Shown: positions 9,451 through 17,653 of the stretch, one piece after another
Layout of the letters: each line of letters opens with the position of its first letter
How positions within the stretch are numbered: the first letter of the stretch is position 1
Assembly (NCBI GenBank): GCA_902488525.1
Contig: CABTWP010000010.1
Location: 1-47,018, forward strand
Reading direction: 5' to 3'
DNA from: an uncultured Collinsella sp.
GTDB taxonomy: Bacteria; Actinomycetota; Coriobacteriia; Coriobacteriales; Coriobacteriaceae
DNA: 47,018 bases
Translations under genes and position numbers: made by a program
The notes under the pieces: generated by a model
What the model was told of the DNA's origin: nothing
Seen by the model: only the letters and a program-made list of their open reading frames with translations
Database searches by the model: none

Positions 9451-10317
9451 ATGGCATCGCGGTATCAGATTGTTTGTATGGTGGTCGATCGCGGCAGCCT
9501 TAAAGGCGCAGCGGGCGAGCTGGGCTATACGCAAAGTGCGGTGAGCCAGGCCGTTAAGGCGCTCGAGCGCGAGCTGGGTACCACGCTTATCGAGCGCGGT
9601 AAGCAGGGCGTTTCGCTTACGCGCGACGGCAAACAATATCTGCCGTACCTGCGCCAGATCGTGACCGCCGAGGCCGAGCTCGAGGGCAAGCGCCAGGAGC
9701 TGCTGGGGCTTTCGTCGACCGATATTCGCATCGCGACGTTTACCAATGTGAGTCGTACCGTGCTGCCGCGTGTGATCCGCGACTTTGGTGCGCTGCATCC
9801 TGGCGTACGCTTTACCCTCAAGCAGGGCGATTACACGCGCAACGCTCAATGGGTGCACGACGGCGTGGTGGATTTTTGCTTTACGGCGCGTGGGTTTACC
9901 GCTGGGCTCGAGAAACGCGTGGTCTATCACGATGAGTTGGTGGCACTGTTGCCGGCTGCGCATCCGCTGGCGGCAAAGGAAAAGGTGACGCTCGCCGATC
10001 TGGCGACCGAGCCGTTTGTGCTGCTGGATGAGGGCGAACAGAGCCTGGTGCTCGATGCATTCGCGGCGCATGGGCTGTCGCCGCACGTGACGAGCGAGGT
10101 GACCGACGACTACACCATCATGGCGATGGTGGAGGAGGGCCTGGGCGTGAGCATGCTCTACCGTCGTACTGTGGAGGGCATGCGGGCCGATATTCGCGTG
10201 CGGCCCATCGTGCATGCCCCCTCGCGCGACGTGGTGGCCGCCTGGCGCAGCTGGGATACCATGCCCATCGCCACGAGGCGCTTTATCGACTATATGAGCT
10301 CGCATATTGTCAATTAA
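9451..10317 (+). CDS. LysR-family transcriptional regulator
   Basis: A 288-residue LysR-type regulator. The N-terminal winged helix shows GSLKGAAGELGYTQSAVSQA followed by VKALERELG; the rest is a periplasmic-binding-fold effector domain. The C-terminal DDYTIMAMVEEGLGVSML closely resembles the LysR protein at 44318, which also sits beside an EamA gene. GGAGG lies five bases before ATG 9451. It probably controls the divergent EamA exporter, the standard LysR arrangement; the effector is unknown. Confidence 0.92.
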   Translation: MASRYQIVCMVVDRGSLKGAAGELGYTQSAVSQAVKALERELGTTLIERGKQGVSLTRDGKQYLPYLRQIVTAEAELEGKRQELLGLSSTDIRIATFTNVSRTVLPRVIRDFGALHPGVRFTLKQGDYTRNAQWVHDGVVDFCFTARGFTAGLEKRVVYHDELVALLPAAHPLAAKEKVTLADLATEPFVLLDEGEQSLVLDAFAAHGLSPHVTSEVTDDYTIMAMVEEGLGVSMLYRRTVEGMRADIRVRPIVHAPSRDVVAAWRSWDTMPIATRRFIDYMSSHIVN

Positions 10318-10344
10318 TGACTGGCGTGGCGTTGAGTGCGGTGT

Positions 10345-11727
10345 TTAGCGGGCTGTCGCTTTGGCTTTGGTGGCGCGATAGGTGCGTGCCGGGTGGCAGA
10401 GCAATACCGCCACGACCATAAAGAATGCCGTGGTGCCCAGGCTGATGGGGTAGACCATCATGATGTTCGCAAAGGTGCGGAAGTGCGGGAACACACAGAA
10501 CACCCAATAGAAGCGGATGCCGCAGACGCAGATCATGGTGATGAGGGCGGGCGTGAGCGAGATGCCAAAGCCGCGCAGGTAGCCTGACATGTTTTCGTAG
10601 AACATGCTAAAGGCGTACGCCGGGAAGATCGAGCACACGCGGATATAGCCGATCGAGACGATGTTGGGGTCGCTGTTGAACAGCGATAGGATCTCGCGCC
10701 CCAGACCGACAATAACGATAATTGTGGTGAGTGCAACGATACCGCCTTCGACCAGGCAGACTTTGAGCGTTTTGGTGCAGCGGTCGATCTGGCGGGCACC
10801 GTGGTTTTGTCCCACAAAGGTGGTGCAAGCCTGGCTAAAGCTGTTGAGCAGGTTGTAGCACACGTACTCCAGGCTCATGGCGGCGCTCGATGCCGCCATG
10901 ACCTCGGTGCCCAGGCTGTTGATGGCAGACTGGATGATGATGTTGGCGACGGCAAAGACGGCGCTTTGGATGCCGGCGGGCAGGCCGATCTTGACGATGC
11001 GCTTGAGGGCGACGGGGTCGATAGCCAGGTCGCGTAGGGTGACGCGGACGACGGAGTCGGTCTTGAGCAGGCGGATAAAGAGTGTAGCGGCACTGACGGT
11101 GTAGGCGATGGCGGTGGCGATGGCGACGCCCGCGACGCCCCAGTGGAGTACGGGGACAAAGATGAGATCCAGGCCAATGTTGAGGACGGTGGACACGGCA
11201 AGCGCCTGCAGCGGCATGCGAGTGATGCCGACGGAGCGGAAGATCGCGGCCTCAAAGTTGTAGAGCAAGATCGAGGGCATGCTAAGCAAAAAGACGCGCA
11301 GGTAGAGCGAAGCGAGCGGCATGGTTTCGGCGGGAACGTTGAGCGCGGCGAGCATGGGCTCGGCAAAGATCTCGCCCAGTGCGATGACGACAAAGCCCAC
11401 GAGCGCCATTAAAATCGAGGTATGGACGGCGCGTTTGACCATGTTCTGATCGTTGCGGCCGATAGCGTTGGCGATGACCACGTTGGAGCCAAGCGACATG
11501 CCAATAAACAGGTTGAGCATAAGACTGGTAAGCGGAACATTGGAGCCAACTGCCGCCATGGCGAGGGTTCCCTGGTCGCCCGAGAAGTTACCGATGATGA
11601 CCGTGGCGATGAGGTTCGACAGTTGCTCCAAGATGCTCGTGGCGGCCACGGGGAAGGCGAACAGGGGAACATTGCGCCACAGCGATCCGGTGGTCATGTC
11701 AATGTGCTTAGATGCGGTGTCAGCCAT
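10345..11727 (-). CDS. MATE-family efflux transporter
   Basis: A 460-residue membrane protein with twelve predicted helices in two homologous halves. The start, DMTTGSLWRNVPLFAFPVAA, then TSILEQLSNLIATVIIGNF, is characteristic of multidrug and toxin extrusion transporters of the DinF/NorM-like group, which export cationic drugs using a cation gradient. The second half repeats the pattern (KIGLPAGIQSAVFAVANIII). It begins at ATG 11727 and ends 27 bp from the convergent LysR gene. A REP-like palindrome lies in the divergent region before rlmA. Confidence 0.93.
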   Translation of the reverse strand: MADTASKHIDMTTGSLWRNVPLFAFPVAATSILEQLSNLIATVIIGNFSGDQGTLAMAAVGSNVPLTSLMLNLFIGMSLGSNVVIANAIGRNDQNMVKRAVHTSILMALVGFVVIALGEIFAEPMLAALNVPAETMPLASLYLRVFLLSMPSILLYNFEAAIFRSVGITRMPLQALAVSTVLNIGLDLIFVPVLHWGVAGVAIATAIAYTVSAATLFIRLLKTDSVVRVTLRDLAIDPVALKRIVKIGLPAGIQSAVFAVANIIIQSAINSLGTEVMAASSAAMSLEYVCYNLLNSFSQACTTFVGQNHGARQIDRCTKTLKVCLVEGGIVALTTIIVIVGLGREILSLFNSDPNIVSIGYIRVCSIFPAYAFSMFYENMSGYLRGFGISLTPALITMICVCGIRFYWVFCVFPHFRTFANIMMVYPISLGTTAFFMVVAVLLCHPARTYRATKAKATAR

Positions 11728-11791
11728 ACGCTCTCAATCTCTAACATGCTATTTTGTGCTTATTTGCGCAGACGATGATACTCCTAATCGA

Positions 11792-11849
11792 CTAGTCGTT
11801 GGGGACGTTCTTAAACGACTGGTTATTCAAGAACGTCCCCAATGACTAG
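11792..11849. repeat. REP-like palindrome
   Basis: Arms of 21 bp at 11792-11812 and 11829-11849 match at 20 positions around a 16-base loop. The core GGGGACGTTCTT is reminiscent of palindromic REP elements mobilised by RAYT-type proteins. Within it AGTCGTT (11794-11800) can alternatively pair with AACGACT (11814-11820). It lies between divergent genes, so it is not a simple terminator. Confidence 0.75.
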
Positions 11850-11905
11850 GTGGGGAAGGCGTGCGACAATGGTGGGCGTTGTGTTGTTCGCGCTAAGGAG
11901 TTGCC

Positions 11906-12721
11906 ATGCTGTTGTGTCCCGTTTGCCATGAGCCGTTGGTGGATGACGAACGCGGTGCTGCATGCGCGGGCGGACACCGGTTTGACCGTGCGCGCGAGGG
12001 CTATCTATATCTGCTGCGTTCGTCCAAGAGCGGCGACTCCATGGGCGATCCCAAGTCGCAGGCACGCAGCCGTCGTGACTTTCTGAACCGTGGATACTAC
12101 GCGCCGTTGCGCGATGCGATGGTCGAGCTGGTGCGCAAGCAGGCGTCTGGGCGTGCTGCGTCTACGAGCGGCCCCATGACGCTGCTCGATATTTGCTGCG
12201 GCGAGGGCTATTACACCAGCGCCATGGGCGCGGTGCCGGGCGTGGGTGCTTACGGTTTCGACCTGGGCAAAGAGATGGTGCGCCTTGCCGCCAAGCGCGG
12301 TGATGCGACCTATTTTGTGGCCAACATGAAGGATATCCCCGTGGCCGATGGCGCCTTCGATATGGTGACCGAGCTCTTTGCTCCCTTTAATGAGCGCGAG
12401 TTTGCCCGCGTGCTGGCGCCAGAGGGCTCACTCTATACCGTGGTGCCGGGTGCCCGTCATCTGTTTGGGCTTAAGGAAGTGCTCTACGACACGCCATATC
12501 TTAATGACGAGAAGCTGCCGCAGACCACCGAACTCGAGTTGGTCGGAACGCGGCGGGTGTCTGCGAACATTACGCTCCAAACCCAGGCCGACATCGAGGC
12601 GGTGTTCCAGATGACGCCGTACTACTACCGCACGCGCCCTGCCGATAAAGAGCGCCTGGCAAACTTGGACACCCTTCAAACCGACATCGACTTCATCATC
12701 GCCGAGTACCGCCACAGCTAA
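11906..12721 (+). CDS. rlmA: 23S rRNA (guanine-N1)-methyltransferase, RlmA family
   Basis: A 271-residue SAM-dependent methyltransferase. The N-terminal zinc site has CPVC at 4-7 and a cysteine/histidine pair in CAGGHRFDRAREGYLYLL, the hallmark of the RlmA family, which methylates N1 of a guanine in helix 35 of 23S rRNA (G745 or G748). The Rossmann motif LLDICCGEGYYTSAM and the downstream GFDLGKEMVRLAAKR follow. AAGGAG lies five bases before ATG 11906. Whether it acts like RlmA-I or the tylosin-resistance type RlmA-II cannot be told from the sequence. Confidence 0.9.
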   Translation: MLLCPVCHEPLVDDERGAACAGGHRFDRAREGYLYLLRSSKSGDSMGDPKSQARSRRDFLNRGYYAPLRDAMVELVRKQASGRAASTSGPMTLLDICCGEGYYTSAMGAVPGVGAYGFDLGKEMVRLAAKRGDATYFVANMKDIPVADGAFDMVTELFAPFNEREFARVLAPEGSLYTVVPGARHLFGLKEVLYDTPYLNDEKLPQTTELELVGTRRVSANITLQTQADIEAVFQMTPYYYRTRPADKERLANLDTLQTDIDFIIAEYRHS

Positions 12722-12722
12722 C

Positions 12723-12759
12723 AACCTGCCAAAAAGGGACAGGTTTGTTTTGGTAGGTT
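12723..12759. repeat. REP-like palindrome behind rlmA
   Basis: AACCTGCCAAAA (12723-12734) pairs with TTTTGGTAGGTT (12748-12759) with one G-T wobble; the loop holds AGGGACAGGTTTG. It starts one base after the rlmA stop. Confidence 0.65.
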
Positions 12760-12775
12760 TTATCTGGGCAAATGC

Positions 12776-12815
12776 AAAGGGCCGACCGCGGAGATGCGCG
12801 ATCGGCCCTTTTTAG
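12776..12815. terminator. Terminator between rlmA and the membrane-protein gene
   Basis: AAAGGGCCGA (12776-12785) pairs with TCGGCCCTTT (12802-12811), with inner CGCG pairs and a following TTTT on the plus strand. It can serve both convergent genes. Confidence 0.85.
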
Positions 12816-12849
12816 TTGCTTGGCTGCAGCGGTTATGAGAAGCGAGCGC

Positions 12850-13251
12850 TTACAGGCGATCCTTGTTCTCGGCCTTAACGGCGTGCGCCTGCTGAACAAA
12901 GAACAGGTCGTACACCACGATGACAAAGGCGACGATATTGACGGAGCTGCCGCCGAGCGCGGGAAGCGTGAGCGCGGCCTGGACGAGCGTGGCGATTGCG
13001 GCGACGATGCCGAGCTTAAACGCGCCATCCACCTGCGAAGGCTTGTTGGCGCCCTTGATGCCCGCAACGCCCGCGGCGAGATCGATGAGGCCCTTGGCGA
13101 CCAGCACGACCGCGGCGAGCATGGCGTTCGACCCGTACGTGGAATCGAGGTTGCCGGTCGCGATGCCGGTGATTCCGATGACGAGGCTGGCGATGCCCAG
13201 AACAAAATAAATCAGGGCAAGGATTTTGAGTGTCTTGCGAGCAGCGCTCAT
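12850..13251 (-). CDS. Small four-helix membrane protein of unknown function
   Basis: A 133-residue protein with four hydrophobic segments and short loops: LKILALIYFVLGIASLVIG, then MLAAVVLVAKGLIDLAAGVA, then LGIVAAIATLVQAALTLPAL and a last helix before KAENKDRL. I do not recognise a specific family; the glycine-rich helices resemble small integral membrane proteins seen widely in Coriobacteriia. The ATG at 13251 is preceded by AAAGGACCAGCT. It is a single gene with no clear operon partner. Confidence 0.75.
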   Translation of the reverse strand: MSAARKTLKILALIYFVLGIASLVIGITGIATGNLDSTYGSNAMLAAVVLVAKGLIDLAAGVAGIKGANKPSQVDGAFKLGIVAAIATLVQAALTLPALGGSSVNIVAFVIVVYDLFFVQQAHAVKAENKDRL

Positions 13252-13480
13252 AGCTGGTCCTTTCGATGCGGGCGCGGAGAATCTGTCGCGCCCAGGTTAC
13301 GGCACATATCGTGAAGCACATTGTAGTTCAACGGGACGATGCATGCGTTTGAAAGCGTCTCTTGCCTGTACGGCCCAACCTTTCAAAAAGGAAAGCTGGA
13401 CGTAAGCCAAATCGATGGCAGCCCATGTGCGGCGCTGCGATGATGAGGCCGTAACAAGGAGCTGGTCTCAAGGAGGAGCC

Positions 13481-13624
13481 ATGATGTACGGAACAGGGCA
13501 AGTGCGTGAGCCGCGGTCGTTGGGAAGGCGCATGGGCGATTCTGTGATCGCTGCCGTGTGCACGGGATTGATGGCGGTGCTTTGCATTGCGATGCTGTGG
13601 GCCATGTCGCATGTGGGACAATAG
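13481..13624 (+). CDS. Small single-pass membrane protein (47 aa)
   Basis: ATG 13481 follows AAGGAGG four bases upstream, an excellent ribosome binding site. The peptide has a basic N-terminal part (REPRSLGRRMGD) and one hydrophobic helix (VIAAVCTGLMAVLCIAMLWA). A second in-frame ATG is at 13484. I know no family. It lies 63 bp upstream of rsmJ in the same direction, and could be co-transcribed. Confidence 0.6.
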   Translation: MMYGTGQVREPRSLGRRMGDSVIAAVCTGLMAVLCIAMLWAMSHVGQ

Positions 13625-13687
13625 CGGACGGTTGGGTGCTGGCATAAACGGCGCTCACGTATTCGTTTTGCTTGCTAAGGAGTACCC

Positions 13688-14392
13688 ATGGGCGTCGTCG
13701 ATCCCTTTTCTGTTGCTCGGGCCGCGGGGCTTGAACTGACCGGGAAGTCCGAGGGCCTCACGCTCACCGACGGCACGATGGAGCTGCGTGCCGATTTTGG
13801 CCGCATGCTTCCACGGCTCAAGCAGGGCCGTCTGCAGCAAGAGCTGTTGGTAAAGGCTGCACGCATAAAAGGTGCCGAGCAACCGTGGGCAATCGATGCC
13901 ACAGCAGGCTTTGGCGAGGATTCGCTGCTGTTGGCGGCCGCGGGCTTTACCGTCGATCTGTATGAGCAGGATTGCGTGATTGCGGCGCTCCTCAAGGATG
14001 CCTTGGATCGCGCGGCAGATGATCCGGCGCTTGCGGTTGCCGTGTCGCGCATGCGCCTTCATGCGGGCGAGGACAGCATTGCCGGTCTTCGCCATGTAGC
14101 TGAGTTGATCGGGCGGGGCGAGTTTGCCGCCCCCGACGTGGTGTATCTGGACCCCATGTTTCCCGAGCGCGCCAAGAGCGCGGCGGTGAAAAAGAAGTTT
14201 CAACTCTTGCACCATTTGGAGCAGCCGTGTGCCGATGAGGAGTCGCTGGTCCAGGCAGCGCTTGCTGTGCATCCGCGCAAGGTCGTTATCAAACGGCCGG
14301 TGAAGGGCCCGTTGCTTGCCGGCGTTAAGCCGAGCTATCAGCTTGCGGGCAAGGCCGTTCGTTACGATGTTTTGGTGCCGCCGCGCCCGTAG
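13688..14392 (+). CDS. rsmJ: 16S rRNA (guanine1516-N2)-methyltransferase-like
   Basis: A 234-residue SAM-dependent methyltransferase with the RsmJ (YhiQ) pattern: KAARIKGAEQPWAIDATAGF with the SAM loop, GFTVDLYEQDCVIAALLKDA, VVYLDPMFPERAKSAAVKKK with the catalytic DPMF, and VIKRPVKGPLLAGVKPSYQ. RsmJ modifies G1516 of 16S rRNA in E. coli. A short N-terminal part (FSVARAAGLELTGKSEGL) stands in for the longer proteobacterial lead. AAGGAG precedes ATG 13688. Confidence 0.9.
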   Translation: MGVVDPFSVARAAGLELTGKSEGLTLTDGTMELRADFGRMLPRLKQGRLQQELLVKAARIKGAEQPWAIDATAGFGEDSLLLAAAGFTVDLYEQDCVIAALLKDALDRAADDPALAVAVSRMRLHAGEDSIAGLRHVAELIGRGEFAAPDVVYLDPMFPERAKSAAVKKKFQLLHHLEQPCADEESLVQAALAVHPRKVVIKRPVKGPLLAGVKPSYQLAGKAVRYDVLVPPRP

Positions 14393-14440
14393 CTTGCGTG
14401 CGATGGTTGGCGCTCCGTCAGTGCCGTGCCGATGCGGCGC

Positions 14441-14737
14441 CTATTTCCATGGGTGCGATGTCAGGTGCCATCCGCCGCAGTATTCGCATTTGTAGCAGGC
14501 CAAACCGCGCCGCCCGCGGTTTTCGCAGTCGGCCATAACGGCCTCGGCCTCGGCGCGCGTGTCGTAACGGTTTTTGCGTTCGCACGACTTGTAGCGCCAG
14601 GCCTCATCGCGCTCGGCGTCCAGGGCGTCGCGGCGCTCGTCCTCGCGCGCAAACAGGTCGCTCATATCGCCGCCCGTGGCAGCGCTCAAAAACTCGCTTT
14701 TGGCCTTTGACCAGGCGGCTCGCTTTTTGCTCCCCAT
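14441..14737 (-). CDS. Small protein with a C-terminal zinc-ribbon-like knuckle
   Basis: A 98-residue charged protein. The first two-thirds are helical and rich in Lys, Arg, Glu and Asp (AREDERRDALDAERDEAW); the end has CENRG followed by CYKCEYCGGWHLTSHPWK, with CxxC-xx-C and two histidines that could bind zinc. I do not recognise a named family. ATG 14737 has GAGGGG ten bases upstream; a TTG 21 bp further up is the only longer alternative. It is divergent from the GNAT gene, with a dyad (14763-14792) between them. Confidence 0.65.
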   Translation of the reverse strand: MGSKKRAAWSKAKSEFLSAATGGDMSDLFAREDERRDALDAERDEAWRYKSCERKNRYDTRAEAEAVMADCENRGRRGLACYKCEYCGGWHLTSHPWK

Positions 14738-14762
14738 CTGCTTCGTGCCCCTCTCCAAACGC

Positions 14763-14792
14763 TGGTATCATTGCCCAATCAAAGTGATACCA
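14763..14792. promoter_or_regulatory. Dyad in a divergent promoter region
   Basis: TGGTATCA (14763-14770) and TGATACCA (14785-14792) form a perfect 8-bp inverted repeat with a 14-base spacer, between the divergent zinc-ribbon and GNAT genes. Its position fits an operator. Confidence 0.45.
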
Positions 14793-14814
14793 ATAAACGT
14801 GAGGTCGCCGCGTG

Positions 14815-15303
14815 ATGATCAGAAAAACCCTCGATACCGACATTCCCGCCGTCATGGCTATCTATGACGCGGCCCGCGCCTTTATGCGCGCGCATGGCAA
14901 CGCTACGCAGTGGCCCGAGGGCACGCCTTCTGCCGATAAGCTGGCTGCCGATATCGCCGCCGGTGGCAGCTATGTGTGCGAAGTCGACGGCCGTGTGGTG
15001 GCGACGTTTGCCTTTTTGCCGGGTCCGGACGAGTGCTATGACGTAATTGAGGACGGGCAATGGCGCAGCGACACTCCGTACGCCGTGCTGCACCGTGTGG
15101 CGTCCGACGGCACCGTGCACGGTATCGCGGCCGCGATGTTTGCCTTTGCCAAGGAGCGCGCCGATCACCTGCGTATCGACACGCATCAAGACAACCTGCC
15201 CATGCAGGGTGCCATCATAAAGGCCGGCTTTGAGCGCGCTGGTATCGTCTATGTGTCCGACGGCACGGCGCGTGTCGCGTTCGATTGGCTGCGCGAGGCA
15301 TAA
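14815..15303 (+). CDS. GNAT-family N-acetyltransferase
   Basis: A 162-residue acetyltransferase of the Gcn5-related fold: IRKTLDTDIPAVMAIYDAAR at the start, a beta-strand block VCEVDGRVVATFAFLPG, an acetyl-CoA loop region around HGIAAAMFAFAKERA, and DTHQDNLPMQGAIIKAGFER, a typical motif-B/A end. The acceptor is unknown. The start may be GTG 14812 or ATG 14815; I take the ATG. The gene is divergent from the zinc-ribbon protein. Confidence 0.88.
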   Translation: MIRKTLDTDIPAVMAIYDAARAFMRAHGNATQWPEGTPSADKLAADIAAGGSYVCEVDGRVVATFAFLPGPDECYDVIEDGQWRSDTPYAVLHRVASDGTVHGIAAAMFAFAKERADHLRIDTHQDNLPMQGAIIKAGFERAGIVYVSDGTARVAFDWLREA

Positions 15304-15331
15304 GAGCGGGGACGCGTATCAACAATTTGCA

Positions 15332-15441
15332 CGAACGAAAATGGCCCCGGGTGGGGCTATTTTCGTTCGCTGCGCTGATTTAAAGCCGGCTTTCGCAAGG
15401 CGCGAACCTACGAAAATCGCCGCGCGGCAACGCGGGGCGAT
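15332..15441 (+). promoter_or_regulatory. Strongly structured leader before the TetM-like gene
   Basis: In the 253-bp gap lie two stable hairpins. The first has 17-bp arms with one mismatch (15332-15348 and 15353-15369) and a 4-base GGGT loop. The second has 11-bp arms with one mismatch (15416-15426 and 15431-15441) closed by a GCAA tetraloop. Neither is followed by a T tract. More GC-rich dyads continue to about 15480. This may be a regulatory leader of the GTPase gene at 15557, or a repeat element. Confidence 0.5.
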
Positions 15442-15556
15442 GAGCTCGGTCGGGGGATAGGGCCCGCTTCGCCCGCCGGCCCGTAAATTGTATCATCCAG
15501 TGTGGAGCGTGAGTGCCCGTTGCCGCGTGCGATGGGCTTGTAATAAGAGGAGAGCC

Positions 15557-17560
15557 ATGTCGAAGCAAGCGGTCGTTGGAATCTTGGCGCATGTCGATGC
15601 CGGCAAGACCACGCTGGCCGAGGCCATGCTGTTCAACGCGGGTCGCATTCGCAAACGCGGTCGCGTTGACGATGGCGATTCGCACCTGGACACTGACGCG
15701 ATCGAGCGCGAGCGTGGCATCACGATTTTCTCGTCGCAGGCCGTGCTCGACCATGGCGATACCCACGTCATGCTCGTGGATGCGCCGGGGCATGTCGATT
15801 TTTCTGCCGAGGCGGAGCGCACGTTGCGCGCGCTGGACTACGCGATTTTGGTTGTGGGTGCCAACGATGGCGTGCAGGGACATACCGAAACCCTGTGGCG
15901 CCTGCTTGCGCGCTATGACATTCCGGCGTTCATCTTTATCAACAAAATCGATTTGGAGAATCCCGGCCGCGATACACTGCTGGCGCAGCTCGGGCAGCGT
16001 CTTTCCGAAGGCTGCCTGGACGCCAACGAACTGCTGGCGGGCGGCGCCGTTCAGGAGGACGCTGCCGCGTTGGATGAGACAGCGCTCGAGGAGTTTCTTG
16101 AGGCGGGTGAGCTTTCCGTCGCAACGCTGTCGCGCATGGTTGCCGAGCGCAAATTGTTTCCCTGCTTTGCGGGGTCGGCGCTCAAGGACCAGGGTGTGGC
16201 AGAGCTGCTCGACGGCATATGTGCGCTGATGCGCGAGCGAACATGGCCCCAGGAGTTCGCCGCGCGTGTCTACCGTGTGAGTCGTGGAGACCGTGGCGAG
16301 CGTCTTGCCTGGGTCAAGGTGACGGGCGGTGTACTGCGTGCAAAGCAAGTTGTCGAGGGATGCTCTGGCGCCTCCACTTGGGAGCAAAAGATCGACCAGG
16401 TGCGCATCTATAACGGCGAGAAGTATGAGCTTGCCCAAGAAGTTGCCGCTGGCGGTATTTGTGCCGTGACGGGTCTTGCGCACGTTCGCCCAGGGGACGC
16501 CCTGGGTGCGGAGCCCGCGGGCGATGCGCCTGTCATTGCGCCGGTCCTCACCTATACGGTGCTGCCGAACGAGCACGATGTCCATACGGTGTTCAAAGCA
16601 CTGACTGAGCTGGCGGATGAAGATCCTATGCTCGGCGTAAGCTGGAATACGCATCTGGAGCAGATTCATTTGCAGTTGATGGGCGCCGTGCAGCTCGAGG
16701 TCGTGCAGCGCGTGCTTGCCGATCGCTTTGGCCTTTCGGTTGCGTTTGAGTCTGGCGGCATTCTCTATAAGGAGACTATTTCGCAGCCGGTCGAGGGCGT
16801 GGGCCACTTTGAGCCACTGCGCCACTATGCCGAGGTGCATCTGCGCCTGGAGCCGTTGCCGGCGGGCTCGGGCGTGCAGTTTGGCACCGTGACCTCGACC
16901 GACGAGCTCGATCTTAACTGGCAGCGTCTGGCGCTCACCAACGCCATGGAGCGCGATCATCTGGGTGCGCTGACCGGCTCGCCCATCACCGATGTGCGCA
17001 TTACGCTCACGGGTGGCCGCGCGCATGCCAAACACACCGAGGGCGGCGATTTTCGCCAGGCCACGTACCGCGCGATTCGCCAGGGGCTCATGCAGGCGCG
17101 TGAGGCCGGCGCGGCGGTGCTGTTGGAGCCGTGGTATCGCTTTGAGCTCGAGGTGCCGGGGGAGTGCGTGGGCCGGGCGCTCTCGGATGCCACGCGCATG
17201 GGTGCCGAGTACGAGCCGCCGACGATGGCGGGAGACCGGGCGAAGCTTGTGGGTCGCGTGCCGGCATCTGAGGTGCAGGATTACGCGCTGGAGGTGGCTG
17301 CCTACACGAGTGGTCGTGGGCATCTGTACCTGGAGTTCGCCGGCTATGCGCCTTGCCATGATGCCGAGTGCGTAATCGAGACGGCCGCCTATGAGCCCGA
17401 GGCCGATCTGCCCAACACGCCCGACTCGGTCTTTTGCTCTCACGGCACCGGCTACACGGTCAAATGGTACGACGTACCCGCCGCAGCTCATGTAAAGGTC
17501 GATCCCGCCACCTTCCGCCCCTGGCGAGCGGCGGACGCCGAGTTTTTCGGCCATAGGTGA
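15557..17560 (+). CDS. TetM/EF-G-like translational GTPase
   Basis: A 667-residue GTPase with G1 AHVDAGKTT (11-19), RERGITIF (51-58), DAPGH (75-79) and NKID (129-132), followed by EF-G-like domains II-V. It resembles ribosomal protection proteins of the TetM/TetO class, but is closer to the chromosomal, widespread Firmicutes/Actinobacteria version whose C-terminus keeps FCSHGTGYTVKW. Those have not, to my knowledge, been shown to give tetracycline resistance. ATG 15557 has AGAGGAGAG upstream; a frame open further upstream lacks a binding site. A structured leader precedes it. Its role is likely ribosome rescue or protection. Confidence 0.85.
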   Translation: MSKQAVVGILAHVDAGKTTLAEAMLFNAGRIRKRGRVDDGDSHLDTDAIERERGITIFSSQAVLDHGDTHVMLVDAPGHVDFSAEAERTLRALDYAILVVGANDGVQGHTETLWRLLARYDIPAFIFINKIDLENPGRDTLLAQLGQRLSEGCLDANELLAGGAVQEDAAALDETALEEFLEAGELSVATLSRMVAERKLFPCFAGSALKDQGVAELLDGICALMRERTWPQEFAARVYRVSRGDRGERLAWVKVTGGVLRAKQVVEGCSGASTWEQKIDQVRIYNGEKYELAQEVAAGGICAVTGLAHVRPGDALGAEPAGDAPVIAPVLTYTVLPNEHDVHTVFKALTELADEDPMLGVSWNTHLEQIHLQLMGAVQLEVVQRVLADRFGLSVAFESGGILYKETISQPVEGVGHFEPLRHYAEVHLRLEPLPAGSGVQFGTVTSTDELDLNWQRLALTNAMERDHLGALTGSPITDVRITLTGGRAHAKHTEGGDFRQATYRAIRQGLMQAREAGAAVLLEPWYRFELEVPGECVGRALSDATRMGAEYEPPTMAGDRAKLVGRVPASEVQDYALEVAAYTSGRGHLYLEFAGYAPCHDAECVIETAAYEPEADLPNTPDSVFCSHGTGYTVKWYDVPAAAHVKVDPATFRPWRAADAEFFGHR

Positions 17561-17590
17561 TAGAGGGTCAGTCTCTTTGCCGCATCCTGT

Positions 17591-17620
17591 TGGTATAACT
17601 CGGTATAAGTTGGTATAACT
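17591..17620 (+). promoter_or_regulatory. Three 10-bp iterons before the ATPase gene
   Basis: TGGTATAACT, CGGTATAAGT, TGGTATAACT lie in tandem at 17591, 17601 and 17611, exactly one helical turn apart, followed by a partial dyad partner GTTACC. They end 33 bp before the ATG of the ATPase gene and suggest cooperative binding of a regulator on one DNA face. Confidence 0.6.
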
Positions 17621-17653
17621 GTTACCAGGGTTTGCCAATCTGAGGAGGCCGAC

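Noticed and set aside
15557..17560. Tetracycline resistance gene
   Set aside because: The protein is TetM-like, but its C-terminus fits the general chromosomal GTPase group; resistance cannot be claimed from sequence.
17591..17620. Iterons as a plasmid or phage replication origin
   Set aside because: Only three short repeats, no replication initiator family and no AT-rich unwinding region; a regulatory role is simpler.
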